A DNA stretch of 64,000 nt from Hofstenia miamia (GCA_004352715.1 SCFE01000110.1:598222-662221); one strand, 5' to 3'; shown: positions 46,001 to 57,012, counted from the first letter of the stretch. Notes: generated by a model from the letters alone, not told the origin. A program made the numbers and translations.

Positions 46001-49000
46001 AATGTACTCAAAGTGCTTCGCCTTTTTGAATCTTCAACAGTAGAGCGTTTGCTACAGAAATTGGCTTGAAGAAAATTGTTTGAGAATGTGAACAAAACAG
46101 TTTCTGCATTTAAAAAACTGTAGGAAACGTAGTGTTAGTTGCAGTAGTATTACAGTTGGTGTTTATATCAAGGACATCCTAAATATTTGTCCAAATGTTA
46201 CAATGGTTGCAAAATAGGGATTAATTTAAAAATAATATTTAATTTGAATAACTTTCTGTTCTTTTAGTATATTTTAATACGTAAAACTTATGTTTGTATT
46301 GAAATACAGTAAAACAAAATGCGAAATATAATTTGTGAATAGGAGGATATTGCTTTTATAAAATCCAACCCCCTATGGACATCAAGATTAAATCATTTCA
46401 AGTATAATGCTGAAGCAGGTCAGGTCTAAAGCGCAGGTGAACACATCACTCCTTAAAAAGTCTTTAATGCCGTTTGGTATGAAGCTCATCTTTTTGAATT
46501 ATTATTAAATTAATGAAAATTTCCGACTGGTTAATTTGATGTTCGAATCTTAGCATACATGTACTACAAACTAAAATCTATCTATAATTAATTAGTCTTG
46601 AATTCATTTAGCGGCAATATGCAAAACTTACGCCGTTCAAGACCGAAAAAAAAGGCTGGGGAGTCAAAGCGTTGGAATTCATTCCTAAGTATGTTTTATT
46701 TTTTCTTTTTCTATTAACGCGTTGAATTAGGGGTTCTTTTATCATTGAATTTGTGGGTGAAGTTTTAGCGCAGAAGCAGTTCTATCATAAAGTTAAAGAA
46801 TACAAAAGAAAGAACATGGAACATTTTTATTTTATGGCACTGAAAAGTGACGAGGTAATTTTTCATAGAAATTGTTCACTTGCAATATAAACCATCAATT
46901 TTATTTTGCACAACCCATCTTAACAAATGTTTAAAAACTAGTTGAATTCTCATCAAGTAAATCGGTGATGCCAATATCAACCTTATATAATTTGCAACTA
47001 GATTACAAGTTTGCCATCTAACGTGAGTTTTTTCAATGTGTGAAACATTAAAATTGAAGATCACTCATTTCATGTCGAATCCAAGTATGAATCACACATT
47101 TGCTTCCTTCAATTTCATTGTCGAGTGTTTATTTTAGATTATAGACGCCACTTCTAAAGGGAATATATCGAGATTTATCAATCATAGCTGTTCGCCTAAT
47201 TGCGAGACGCAAAAATGGACCGTTGATGGACTTTTAAGACTCGGATTTTTTGCTACTGAAGATATACAGGCCGACACTGAACTCGCGTTTGACTATCAAT
47301 TTGAGAATTATGGGTAAGATAATTTATTGATAGAATTGTACTAGTTTGAACATTAGCAGGCGTGCACAGAAATGCTATTGTGAATCATCAAACTGTAAGG
47401 GATGGATTGGTGGAGACAAAGAAAATGGATCCAACAATAAATCACAAAGAAAATATGAGGATGAAGTGAATGACATTGTAAGTTCGTTTTTCATTTTAAT
47501 TCTATATTTATAATCCTCTTCCAGATTTGTTAACATTGACATTACTTTAGCTCGAACAACAGATTACCGACATGTTGTTACAGTGTTGGGACACTGGCCT
47601 GAGAAGTAGGGAGCAAGTGCTAAAGCTTGCTCGCTTGATGGTACGCGTGGAAACATATCAGCATCGCAATCAATTACTTTACGTTTTAAAGGTTTGCAAT
47701 ACTTATACATTTTGAGTATGATTGTGCTGTTTAGAAAACCTCATCGGACACATGCTTAGAAGAATTTCTTCGATATCATGGTCTTTCACTTTTATGGAGT
47801 TGGATGGTTGATCCTGGTGAAAAAGCACCACTTGAGTTTTTATTAGAGGTAACAATTCGTGATGACGTTATAATTGGTTTATTTATATTAAATTTAGTTT
47901 ATGTTATATATTAAATCTAATTTCCCGAACAGGCGTCAAATAATTACAATTAGTAAGTCTTAACGAAATATTTTTTTTTAAATTCCATTATATTTTAGTA
48001 TTAAAAAATTGAATTTAAGCAGCTAGAAAATTAAATTTTACTTTAATGACACTGATATGATCATTAGGATTAACTGTTGTTTAACTCTATATTGACTTTA
48101 GATTTTGGATGTTTTAAAAATTTTACCCATTAAAAACAAAACGTGTGTCGAACAAAGCAAATTACTATCTGTTGTTGAGAAATGGTCCAAGGACTATGCT
48201 TCTTTTAAAATGAAGACTCGTGCTCAACAGTCTGATTCAGATGACCTTGATGAGCGCAGTGTTTCTTCCTTAACCTCTTCAACTTCTTCAGCTGCAAAAA
48301 TGCCCCTAAAGAAGAAGATTCTACGAAAGGAGTTTAATGCGGAATCTGATAAACAGAAAAAGTATGAACAGGAAGAAGGAGAATGCGAAGATGATAAGAA
48401 GGATGTATGTATCTTTTTTGGTATTTGTATGCGATTCTATCTACTTTCAATAATATGCTTTATTATATATTCAATTTCAAAAAATTGAAGGAATTACATT
48501 TTGTTAAAACTTGTTTACAAGGAGGAGCGCAGGGCTATGACAGAAGATGAAATTAAAGAGTCAATTGGTCAAGACGCACAAAGTCTCTTCAATGCTTGGA
48601 GCCAACTGAAAGTATATGACTATTGCGACTTTAAAAGTTTATTTCTTATTTAGGAGCTGTTCAAAATACCTAAAACCGATGGGAAAGAAATCCGCGATCC
48701 ACGGTTATCATTTTTTCATATTGTTTTTGAAGATTTTTAAGTTTGACGTTTAAATATGTATAAGGTTTTGATTAAAAAACATTTTTGAATTAGTTTTGAT
48801 TATCTTCATCATTTGTGTTTAGAAATCGTGTTTTTCGAGATAGAGTTTCGGAAAATGCAAATCGTAAACGTAATAGAGAAATGAACGACAAATTATTAAC
48901 TTCTTCAGAAAAGTAAGAGAGTTCATCCTATATTTTTACACATGTTTAGAATACCTAAAAAATCTGAACGATTAGATGCTTCAGAAAAACTTCAACGACG

Positions 49001-52000
49001 TCGTGAGTTTGAAGAGAGATTCACTACACCTTCAAGAGTGCAATGTGAGTGTAGTTTTAGAAATTAATGTTTGTTCGTTTTAATATACTCTCCCTCAATT
49101 TCACAATAGTCTCCATCTAGAACTATCTACCTCCATGGATTTTACTAGTCCTATGAGTGTAGCATTTTGTACTAAGTGTTTCAGTGCGACTGGAATCAAT
49201 GTGAAACCAGTTTTGCCATTCGTTTAGGCGTTGTTTAATGCAATTTCAGTTTACTTGATTTATTTAAGCAATGCAGTTTAATTTGCTGAACAACCTTGAG
49301 CTGTTTTCCCGTGATATAGTATTAATTCTTAATTTAATATTTTTATATTCTTTACCACAAGTAAATGGACTCAATCTTAGTTCAAATTTTAACTTCTTTG
49401 CTAAATTTACTAAAAAATTTATTTACGATACATGGGTCATTAAACAGTTAATGAAATTCATCAAAATACTAACCTGGTGCTAAATACCAAAAAAACCGCC
49501 GCTACCATGAGCACAATTATCTTTCGCGCATGTTTATCTGTGTTATTCTTGAAGATGTTAACATTATTTATATTCTATTCTCGTTCAATTCTTTCTATCT
49601 TTTAAGATTTTAGTGCATGCAGTAGGAATTTTCTATATGATTATTGCATTGATTATTTAGTACGATCATTTCTACTTTTTTGTTATTCGTTGAAGCTTTT
49701 AATTAATTCATTCTTTCAAATAGTCTTTTCTTGAATGGATGAATAAATAACTACATTTAAATTTAGCGAGCCTATAATAAATTATCAAAATGGCCTAAAA
49801 ATGCAAAAACTAATTCAACCAAAAATTAAATATAAAACTAATTTATATACCACTATAATAATAAATGTAACGTTTCATTTTATTAAATAGTAATGGTGAA
49901 TCTTTTAAATACAGCACAATGAAAAATATTCTACTGAAGAAGTAGTTAAAACTTTAAGGCAATATCTTATCATTTCGTAATTTTTTGCTTATATATCATA
50001 TGCTTAGCTCAAGTTGGTGGTGTTTGGGATTCCCTAAGCGAAACATTGAAGGAGGCCGATCAATATTACGGAAGTATTGGTGAATCTGAGTCTAGTAATA
50101 AGCCCCCTTCACCAGATTCTCAGTTCAATCCAACAAATAGTAATAATCTTCCAAAGATGCCCGCAATGCCGCCTGTACGTTATCAATTTATAAGATTTAT
50201 TGCATTTAAATTTGAATTATTTTCTTAAACTTCTTTACCAGCAGAATTTTACTTATTGATTTGTTAAGTGTCCGTTTATTTAGAAATTCTTAAAATATTT
50301 TTTATGTTTGTATGCACATGTTGCGCCTGTCGGTTTCTTTCAGTGAAATTGATTTTTTATCTTTAGATGGAGCCCATCCCTGCTCCAGCTCTTCCTGTGA
50401 TGCCTCCGGCATTCCCACCAGTTCCTAGTGTACCTACTCCGATTCAAACCCAGCCAGCAATGGTTTTCCAACCGGGCCAAACTATTTATATCCAAACACC
50501 AAATGGTCAGCTCATTCCACAGCAGATACAAGCGCCGGGTATGATCAGCAGTACACCTTTGATGATGCAGACTTCTCAAGGTCTTGTCATTCAGCAGCCA
50601 ATGGTATATATTTTGTTGCTCCCCTGTGTCCCAAAAAGTGTTATTCTGAAATGTAGAATTTCAATATTTTGTTACAACATTAATTTAAAAAATTGATTGC
50701 TAACGATTACAAAACACTTTAAAATAATTAAGAAAAGTAAAACAAACAGCATGACTAATTTAACTAAAATGTAGCTTTTAAAATTTTAAAGTGTAGACCA
50801 ACGATCTGAAAAAGTGCATTTATATAGCAAATATGTAAAAAAAAAATTAGTCTATTTTAAAGCTAAAAACTGATAAATCATTTATCATTCAATTAATATG
50901 AACAACAGATTTTTTTGTGTGATCAGGACAAAATTACCATTCTTTAAACAAAAGTTTATCAGACGTCCGAAATGGTTTTCTACCGCAACAAACTTCGAAT
51001 TACATTTCTGCAAATGTTAATGTGTGCTTCGTGAACATTCCCTGGACATAAATAATAAATTTTAAAATAATTTTTTATAAATATGAGTAATAATTTAATC
51101 TTGGATTCTAAACATTTTTAGAAATGAAATACGCTGAATGTCTAAGCCAATTTCTTAATATAAAATAACTGCAACCAACTGTTGCTTTAAAACAAAATGT
51201 GACTTGTTATAGAACAATCATTGATGTTAAACATCTTTAAATATGTTTATAGGATGATTTATAGAGTGCTACTTTAAAAATCAAAAAGTGATAATACACC
51301 ATATTTTGTTGGCTGCCCTAATCGTGACTGAATATTTTCAATAGACCCTTAGGATGTTGTTAATATATCATGATGTAATTTATTTGTACATTTAGATGGT
51401 TGTCCCAAAAGAGGAACTGTCTCCTTCAAAAGAACCGGCCAAATTGCCGCCAAATTGGAGAAAGACACGTGATAGTGAAAATAGAGTATATTACTATCAT
51501 GCTGTCACTAGACAAACTCAATGGGAACCACCAACTTGGGATGGCACTGAAGATGAAAGCAAGGTTTACAATAATCATGTTTTTTATAACATTTATTACC
51601 ATAACAAATAGTAATAAATCGCAGAAATGTTTCTTATTACGATGTGTGCCTAATTATCAGATTTTCAAATTATTATTGGATGGATTTCGTTTTGTTTATA
51701 AAAGTATTTTTATTTTTCCATTATTATTTCATTTATTTTGTTCATCTTTTTAATAGTGTGCTATCGTTTTTTATGTTCAATGGGAAATGTGAAATCTATT
51801 TAGGGAAATTGAAAGCGTAAATAATTTTTAGCCTGTAAAACCTAAACTAGTTTCAGCAGAATTTGGAATTAACCCGGTTTCCATTTCTACTCACTAACAT
51901 CTGAAATGAAATAGATTTATGTAATTAATTATTATTTTCTTGCACATTCATGAAAATTTACTTTTCGTCTTAACACTATTCATGATTTCTGATTGAAAAC

Positions 52001-52739
52001 CTTAATTTTGCATTAACCTGATCTTTTAACGTTTGTTTAGGAAACCAATACCACAACCGCAGCTGCCGACACATCTAGTGAAAGATTGCGTAAAGTAAAA
52101 GAGAAGTTCCGAGTTAAAATTGCACAATTCATTTCCCACTGCCTCAATCCCTACTTAAAAAATACCTGCGTAGTTGGTCGAATAACGAATAAAGATGATT
52201 TTAAACATCTTTGTCGGAAGGTGATATTTTTTTGTTTTTAATGCAATACTCACGTAGTATAGTAACACTTAGAAACATCTCTTAACTTTCAAATTACATT
52301 TTTGTAAATGTACGAATATCTTTATTCGTATTTGGAAGAAAGGCTCTTAACCTTTTTACGCTTATAATGCTAATTTCATACGAGTTGTTGCTATCATAAT
52401 GTATTGATTATGTAAATATGCATTTTAAATTTTGCTGTTTACCACCATGAAAAATCAAAGTAAATGTTTGAATAAAATATGATTTATATTTTGTAGTTGC
52501 TTTCTGCTTTAATTATTATTAGAAAATGCAAACTTCTAATATATTTTAGTGATTTTGTTTCTTAGATGACCCATACTGTTTTGGCCAAAGAAATGAAAAA
52601 TTTGAAAAATATTGAAGACCTTTGTGTTAATGATAGTGTCAAGTCAAAGACTAAAGACTATGTTAAAAAATACATGTCAAGAATCGGTACAACATACAAA
52701 AGAAATCCTTCTTCACCTACCTTCGACTTACATCATTAG
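38982..52739 (+). CDS. SETD2: SETD2, histone H3 lysine-36 methyltransferase (19 exons, N-terminus not found)
   Basis: Exons: 38982-39069, 39110-39244, 39984-40035, 46612-46688, 46731-46854, 47138-47313, 47360-47477, 47551-47691, 47735-47848, 48102-48404, 48522-48611, 48654-48703, 48823-48912, 48950-49044, 50008-50174, 50367-50603, 51396-51563, 52041-52220, 52566-52739. All have GT-AG borders and phases agree throughout, giving 858 residues and the stop. Domain order is AWS, SET, post-SET, WW, SRI, which is diagnostic of SETD2/Set2. Known role: trimethylates H3K36 on transcribed genes while bound, through SRI, to the phosphorylated C-terminal domain of RNA polymerase II, in the nucleus. The first exon starts in mid-frame, so the N-terminus lies further left. 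Seven introns are 37-46 nt; intron 3 is 6576 bp and full of transposons. No frameshift or stop was found in the joined exons. Confidence 0.97.
40289..40740 (-). pseudogene. mariner transposase fragments
   Basis: A 123-codon frame (40660-40289) contains the first catalytic Asp region ([12 protein letters not shown]), the [15 protein letters not shown] linker and a degenerate second-Asp region ([20 protein letters not shown]), then stops after GEVYT. The helix-turn-helix piece sits in a different frame at about 40735-40660. The third catalytic Asp is absent. Minus strand, opposite to SETD2. Confidence 0.85.
40932..41199 (-). pseudogene. Second copy of the hAT transposase C-terminus
   Basis: Repeats the last ~89 codons of the transposase ([19 protein letters not shown] to LLFLRGN), truncated upstream by the N at 41200. 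It aligns with 42315-42582 at a constant offset of 1383 bp without indels, with a handful of substitutions (for example IPATA versus IPATV). Confidence 0.9.
41223..42133. repeat. Unclassified sequence incl. inverted copy of the 31.7-kb repeat
   Basis: 41840-42132 is the inverse counterpart of 31735-32035. To its left, minus-strand 41748-41651 is open between an acceptor-like GTGACAG and a donor-like GTATCT and reads [21 protein letters not shown] do not recognise the element. The second hAT left end begins at 42134, next to CTCACCAT, which does not match the duplication at the right end. Confidence 0.55.
42313..44151 (-). pseudogene. hAT (BED-finger) transposase, one in-frame stop
   Basis: A single reading frame of 613 codons from ATG 44151 to the stop at 42313 is interrupted only by TGA at 42993-42991 (residue 387). 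Order of features: BED zinc finger (CKCKFC...HLKAKH, residues ~20-46), the RNase-H-like DDE core with a [11 protein letters not shown] motif, TTDSGSNYV and the C-x2-H pair [10 protein letters not shown], and the C-terminal dimerisation region ([36 protein letters not shown]). The family cuts and pastes DNA with 8-bp target duplications. Near-intactness points to recent activity. I cannot tell whether the stop is real or an assembly error. Confidence 0.9.
44189..44310. repeat. 61-bp tandem duplication inside the hAT 5' region
   Basis: Two units starting GAACAAATTCACAG (44189 and 44250) with three differences. They lie between the transposase ATG and the right terminal repeat, probably in the element's promoter or 5' UTR. 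Confidence 0.85.
44628..45355. other. SETD2 intron 3, nothing recognised
   Basis: No exon or element identified between the mariner right end and the decayed ORF below. Confidence 0.4.
45360..46010 (-). pseudogene. Decayed transposon-like ORF
   Basis: Minus-strand pieces: [20 protein letters not shown] at about 45985, then [16 protein letters not shown], a shifted frame with [13 protein letters not shown] or [19 protein letters not shown] (45807-45592), and [15 protein letters not shown] further on. The C-K-x-F-F-L-x-T-L-G motif followed by a D-x-R-G-x-x-x-x-x-N-K segment occurs in a repetitive ORF family spread through invertebrate genomes; I cannot name its class. At least three frameshifts or stops. 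Confidence 0.5.
46011..46611. other. SETD2 intron 3, right end
   Basis: AT-rich, ends at the acceptor TTTAG of exon 4. No feature recognised. Confidence 0.4.
46612..47477 (+). CDS. SETD2: SETD2 exons 4-7: SET and post-SET domains
   Basis: Exon 4 has [14 protein letters not shown] (start of SET, substrate/cofactor loop), exon 5 IIEFVGEVL and [11 protein letters not shown], exon 6 the SAM-binding and catalytic core [13 protein letters not shown] and [12 protein letters not shown], and exon 7 the post-SET cysteines [11 protein letters not shown] that close the active site. All residues expected for an active enzyme are visible, including the NHSC motif and the Tyr of the FDYQF motif. Confidence 0.97.
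47551..48404 (+). CDS. SETD2: SETD2 exons 8-10: helical middle region and acidic linker
   Basis: Exons 8 and 9 encode a conserved helical region ([31 protein letters not shown]) equivalent to the HGLSLLW segment in vertebrate SETD2. Exon 10 (303 bp) continues with LKILPIKNK and WSKDYASFK, then a Ser/Asp-rich and Lys/Glu-rich low-complexity stretch ([20 protein letters not shown]). Confidence 0.93.
48522..49044 (+). CDS. SETD2: SETD2 exons 11-14: charged linker
   Basis: Four short exons (90, 50, 90 and 95 bp) separated by introns of 42, 119 and 37 bp encode [17 protein letters not shown], the FRDRV... segment seen in SETD2 between SET and WW, and a basic coiled region ([18 protein letters not shown]). 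Confidence 0.9.
49045..50007. other. SETD2 intron 14
   Basis: 963 bp between GTGAGT and TTAG. Short open frames around 49.27-49.48 kb have no motif. No transposon recognised. Confidence 0.6.
50008..50603 (+). CDS. SETD2: SETD2 exons 15-16: Pro/Gln-rich low-complexity region
   Basis: Exon 15 encodes [20 protein letters not shown] and a Ser/Pro-rich tail; exon 16 (237 bp) is Pro/Gln/Met-rich ([39 protein letters not shown]), the counterpart of the Q/P-rich stretch ahead of the WW domain in other animals. Both exons keep phase 0 at their outer ends. Confidence 0.93.
50604..51395. other. SETD2 intron 16
   Basis: 792 bp, GTATAT to TTTAG, AT-rich with nothing else seen. Confidence 0.6.
51396..51563 (+). 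CDS. SETD2: SETD2 exon 17: WW domain
   Basis: [19 protein letters not shown] followed by [13 protein letters not shown] has both signature tryptophans, the YYYH core and the terminal proline. In SETD2 the WW domain binds proline-rich partners and the protein's own Pro-rich stretch. Confidence 0.97.
51564..52040. other. SETD2 intron 17
   Basis: 477 bp, GTTTAC to GTTTAG. No element recognised. Intron 18 (52221-52565, 345 bp) is likewise plain. Confidence 0.6.
52041..52739 (+). CDS. SETD2: SETD2 exons 18-19: SRI domain and stop codon
   Basis: Exon 18 encodes [20 protein letters not shown] and [16 protein letters not shown]; exon 19 encodes [15 protein letters not shown], a [17 protein letters not shown] helix and the stop at 52737-52739. 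This three-helix Set2-Rpb1-interacting domain binds the Ser2/Ser5-phosphorylated polymerase tail. The basic and aromatic positions of the family pattern (LNPY, GRIT, DFKHL, HxV, KYM) are all present. Confidence 0.97.
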
Positions 52740-53016
52740 AATAGTTTAATTTTTCATTGTTTTAATTTGTTTTGTATAAAGTTTTGATGTTAAATTGCAG
52801 TGCTTTTGATGTTAAATCATGCGATGAAATGAATGCCTCGACGAATTTTTCATTTCATAACTGAAAAAAACCTGTAATAGAGAATTTCAAAACATGTGGC
52901 AGTGAATACTCCTTAACTGATTAAGTACACTTAGAGACAGTTCGTACATTCAGAAATCAGTGAAACTTAATTTACGAACCTTTTCCTCATTACAATTCTT
53001 GCGACATTAAAATTGC

Positions 53017-53022
53017 AATAAA
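53017..53022 (+). terminator. Candidate SETD2 polyadenylation signal
   Basis: AATAAA about 280 bp after the SETD2 stop, the first such hexamer I find downstream on the plus strand. Cleavage site not defined. Confidence 0.4.
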
Positions 53023-53847
53023 TTGTTTTGAAACGTTCTGGTTTAAGCATTTAGCAAAAAAGAAATTTATAAAAACATTTTTTGTTTTGATTTCATAAAT
53101 AACATGTCTTGTAATTGAAAATTCGTATATTTAATGTATATCTCAATTAAAATTCCTTTCACAGTTGGTTTGCCGTTGAAAGCGCTAATTTCTACTTGTT
53201 TGCTACTTTAATTTAGCGTATGTCATGTTCCTAGCATTTCAACCTAGTTTTGTTTTTAATAATAAATTACCGTACAAAATGTTTAGAGAAATGCTACGTT
53301 TTAAGAATTTTAAATAATTCATAGCATCATTCGAAAATGTACCTTATAAATTTTTGCATAGCTAAATGTGATATAATTTCTAATCAATGCACAAAAAACT
53401 AAGTTTATCAAGAAATACTAATGCACTTCAATCGAACAATTTTTTTTGAAACCTTTAGTTCTAACATCAGCCGCGTTGACAACGTTTTCCAGTTTGTAGT
53501 CTCCATTTTTAATATAGCTCCCTATCACATGAGCGAAGGCGGACCAACTCCAGTAAATGCCGGTTGATTATAAGCTGCAATCTGTTCAACCGACTTCAAA
53601 TGTCTGGAGGAAAGTTAATGAACTTTTGCCTTGTTGGCAAATTTAAGTGTGTTAAATGTTTCAAAATTCCTGCCTTCCTATAAATTTTGCATGTGCCAAA
53701 TGTACCATTTTATGCTCACATCAAATATTGATTTGCTGTAGCAACATGGTGATTGTGATCCATTCCAAAAGAACGCTATTTTGCAGCTTTTCCACTTCTT
53801 GAATAGCTTGAGTTCTTTTCAGCATTTAGCTTTAACGTTTAATACAC

Positions 53848-54082
53848 TTAAGTGAGAGATGAACTGCCTCCAGTATCACCAAAAACTGAAGGTGGAGATG
53901 GAGCGTGCTCAGCATCAACCAAATTCTGTTGACCTGAACACAAAAGTGTCTGTTAATCATACCTTCAAAATCAAGCCTAATTCAGCCTGTGATATTTATT
54001 GAAGTAGAAAGATAATCTGTTATTTCCGTGAGATGCAGCTCCTTTGTCACACCATTATAATCCTCTGAGAGTGTCTGTTCTA
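53848..54082 (-). other. Possible minus-strand exons converging on SETD2
   Basis: Two short open stretches join in phase: about 54082-53963 (EQTLSEDYNGVTKELHLTEI... ending GAAG|GTATGA) and 53933-53848 after an acceptor TGTTCAG (NLVDAEHAPSPPSVFGDTGG, then SSSLT and TAA). The composition and splice phases look gene-like, but the first stretch contains an in-frame TGA, so this is either a pseudogene, a mis-set frame or chance. No family recognised. Confidence 0.3.
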
Positions 54083-54875
54083 CACTTTTTTATTTTTGTA
54101 CGTGTATTTACATTAGTAATTTCTATATTTTACAAATTTTCAAATAGCCAAACAAAACTGAAAAATGAATGAAATCTCTATCTATTAAGTAATAATTGAA
54201 CTTATATGAATATTGCTTTTTTGCTGAAGACAATTATATATAAATTCATGTCCTCTAAAAAGGAAATTTATTATTCTGTTGAGGATTTGTGACTATCAAT
54301 TCAAATATAAAATATGCAAAAATCACGATCAATTCCCACTGAAAGCAACTGAATCGCAATATATAATATCTTTAAGACTAACTTTAAACACAAAACATTA
54401 CATTTATAAAACGATTTTCATTAAATTTATAAAATATATCACATCAAATGTTGTAAACATTTAATACGGTAAATTTCCTGATAGTGCTAATTATTAGCGA
54501 ATATGTTAGTGATATTTTTATTCAAATTAGTTTTCTTTGAGTCTTTTTCAAAAATTCTTAATACTTTTTTAACGGTTTTTTTGAATTGTAAGAAAGAGCA
54601 CTTTCGAAATTGGTAGCCTGTATTAAATTTTTAGATTTAAGATTGTATGGTTTTAATTAATATTGGAACCTTGCAATGGCGTGCATAAATACATAACAGG
54701 TTTTTGGTTAAAAGTAAATTGCCGAAAATTGACTACTGAATTCCATATTAAGGGCGATTATTTTCACATAAAATCGAGATATTCTTAAAATTTCAAAGAT
54801 CTGACTTCACAAACGTGTTATTTTGGATCAACGATACAAGGATTTTTTGTTTTTTTCTGTAAACTAAGAAGAAAA
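54083..54875. other. Non-coding, nothing recognised
   Basis: AT-rich spacer before the LINE cluster. Confidence 0.4.
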
Positions 54876-55435
54876 ACCAATATTCAGAAATTGTTTTAAA
54901 AATAAATAGAAATACTGATAACAATTCTGAAAGCGTCAAGAAAGCAATACAAAACTAAACAAAAAGACAAAACAACGAATATTTACGAATAAAAAGAGTA
55001 TGCAATGACAAAGCTACGACACAGCCGATTCCTGAAATCGTGAACTCTCCTTTATTCACAATCTTAATGTTTTGATGATTATCATAATAATAAAAGTTTA
55101 CTTACTTACTTACTTAGTTAACTTGGGCTATGGCGATTGCTAGTTTCTATTAATAGAATAATCAGGATTATAAATATAAATAAAAAACCTCGCCATTTCA
55201 GTTTTTTAATATTATACATGCAAAAATATTTTTTAATATCCATTTTAAAGTTTTTTAGTCTACTTATTTGTTTAATATATTTTGCTAGTTCATTCCATAT
55301 ATTTAAAGCTGTGTTTAAAAATGAATTTTTCATTATTCGCTTCTTATACCTAAGAAGTTCAATTCTGCGTGTTCTTTTATTTTGTTTATTGACTAATTTT
55401 GCAGCAAGAAAGTCGTTTTGTTATATGGAAAGTAT
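54876..55435 (-). pseudogene. LINE 3' end (C-terminus and 3' UTR)
   Basis: Minus-strand frames read KRIMKNSFLNTALNIWNELA (55.33 kb), the conserved C-terminal block of this LINE group, followed by a 3' UTR ending in GACGCTTTCAGAATTGTTAT ... TTTCTTCTTA near 54876. The same 3' UTR occurs at 62.25 kb. This piece is in line with the large minus-strand LINE at 56.95-60.55 kb and may be its displaced 3' end. Confidence 0.75.
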
Positions 55436-55462
55436 TATTAATTATTTTGAAGAACGTCGTTA

Positions 55463-55619
55463 AGGCCACGGTTAGACTGGTGATTGGTTCAAAAGTGATC
55501 TATCACATTTGAAAGAATTGCACGTCTAAGGACCCGAGATAATTAGCGATGTGACGATCACAAGGAAATCGAAATGTGATAGATCACTTTTGAGCAAATC
55601 ACTAGTCTAACCGTGGCCT
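55463..55619. mobile_element. ~156-bp palindromic MITE
   Basis: GGCCACGGTTAGACTGGTGA at the left is mirrored by TCACTAGTCTAACCGTGGCC at the right. The inner arms GTGATCTATCACATTT and AAATGTGATAGATCAC extend the inverted repeat to about 47 bp per arm. TA flanks both ends. It has no coding capacity. TA flanks fit a Tc1/mariner or related parent; the parent is not in the window. Confidence 0.85.
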
Positions 55620-55694
55620 AGGACATTCATATAGATGTAACATTGCGAATGTAGAAATTTTCCCATATTCATTATTTTTACTATGTCGCAATTG

Positions 55695-56935
55695 CTTGCT
55701 TAGATATTTCTAACGCTTTTGACTCAATCAATCATAAAATATTATACGAAAAATTAAAACATATAGGTATGGATAATGATAGTGTTCGCTTTATAACAAA
55801 TTATCTTACAAATAGAATTCAACGGGTAAAAGCCAATACAGTTTCCTATCAAAAATGGTATACCGCAGGGAACTATTCTAGGCCCCCTACTATTTAATAT
55901 TTATATAAATGATAGGAAATATCATACCAAGACCAATCTCATACAATATGCAGATGAAACCTGTGTATTTTATGCAGACAAATCTGATGATAAGGCAATA
56001 AATGAAATTGAGTTAACCTGTGGATCATTATGCAATTACTTTTCAATGCATAAATTACGAATTAAGGCCGAAAAAACAGAATTTTGTTTACTTAAGCCTC
56101 ATAATTATGAAAAAAATCGTCCTAAGAAAATTTTAATAGTAAGAAATACCAAAATTCCCGAAGTTACTTCTTTTAAATATTTAGGGGTTAATTTTAACTC
56201 AAATTTATTATTTAATGAACATGTTAAATCCTTACAAATGAAAATTGCTATCGGTATAAAAACAATAGGCCACGTTCTAAAGCAAATACCAGAAAATGCA
56301 ATTATACAAATTCTCCATTCATTGGTAATTAGCCACTTTAATTATAGTAGTATTTTATTTTCAAACACGCGAAGAACTAATTAAAAAGCTCGAAACTCAA
56401 TATAAATGGGCCATTAATGTTTGTAAACGAAGTTCTAGTGCTTTAATAAAATATATTTATAAATCAATCCCTAAGCAGTTAATTCAAATAAATTTTATAA
56501 AATTGTAAAATTGCTTCCACCCTATAATTGCATAAACATCCCAAAATTTTCGAACACGATCAACGAAAGAACAAAAAGATTTACTGTAAACAAGTATAAA
56601 TCTAAAATAAAGCGAAATTCTTTTATAAATAATGCAATAAGACAATGGAATGAATTTCCCGAAGAGATCAAATGTATTAAAATTGTAAAACACTTTCGCA
56701 AACGTGTTAAGGAATTAATTCTAAAGCAAAAGTTCATCTGTGGATAGGTCGCAAATTTTATAATACTGATTATACTACTACAATACTATATCCGTAGGCT
56801 AAAATGACGCTTTTCTTATATATATTTCATGTCTTTTTTTATTATTTTTGTGCATTATTGACGCTATTTAGAGAATTTATCCGTTTCTGAAATTGTAAAT
56901 AAAAGTCTCTAAATATAGAATATCTTGTCTTATCT
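55695..56935 (+). pseudogene. 5'-truncated LINE remnant, plus strand
   Basis: Starts inside the reverse transcriptase (LDISNAFDSINHKILYEKL), then GTILGPLLFNIYIND, QYADETCVFYADKSDDK (catalytic YADD changed to YADE), the FSMHKLRIKAEKTEFCLLK and SFKYLGVNFNSNLLFNEHVK thumb segment, SHFNYSSILFSN, and the C-terminal block RNSFINNAIRQWNEFPEEIK. It ends at about 56935 in a GTCTTATCTTATT tail. Frameshifts lie near 55.85 and 56.38 kb. It belongs to the same broad group as the flanking minus-strand LINEs. Confidence 0.85.
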
Positions 56936-57012
56936 TATTAAAGCTATGATTATTTACTGTACTTTGATAGCCCAATTTAGTTTCACATGGAATTTCCTGA
57001 GAAATTTTTTGA

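Noticed and set aside
53600-53680. Minus-strand phrase FETFNTLKFANKAK resembling the end of a kinesin motor domain
   Set aside because: Only about 14 residues match, with no ATP-binding loop, switch motifs or adjoining kinesin sequence; most likely chance.
56484-56737. Minus-strand open frames inside the plus-strand LINE
   Set aside because: Antisense shadows of the LINE C-terminal coding region.
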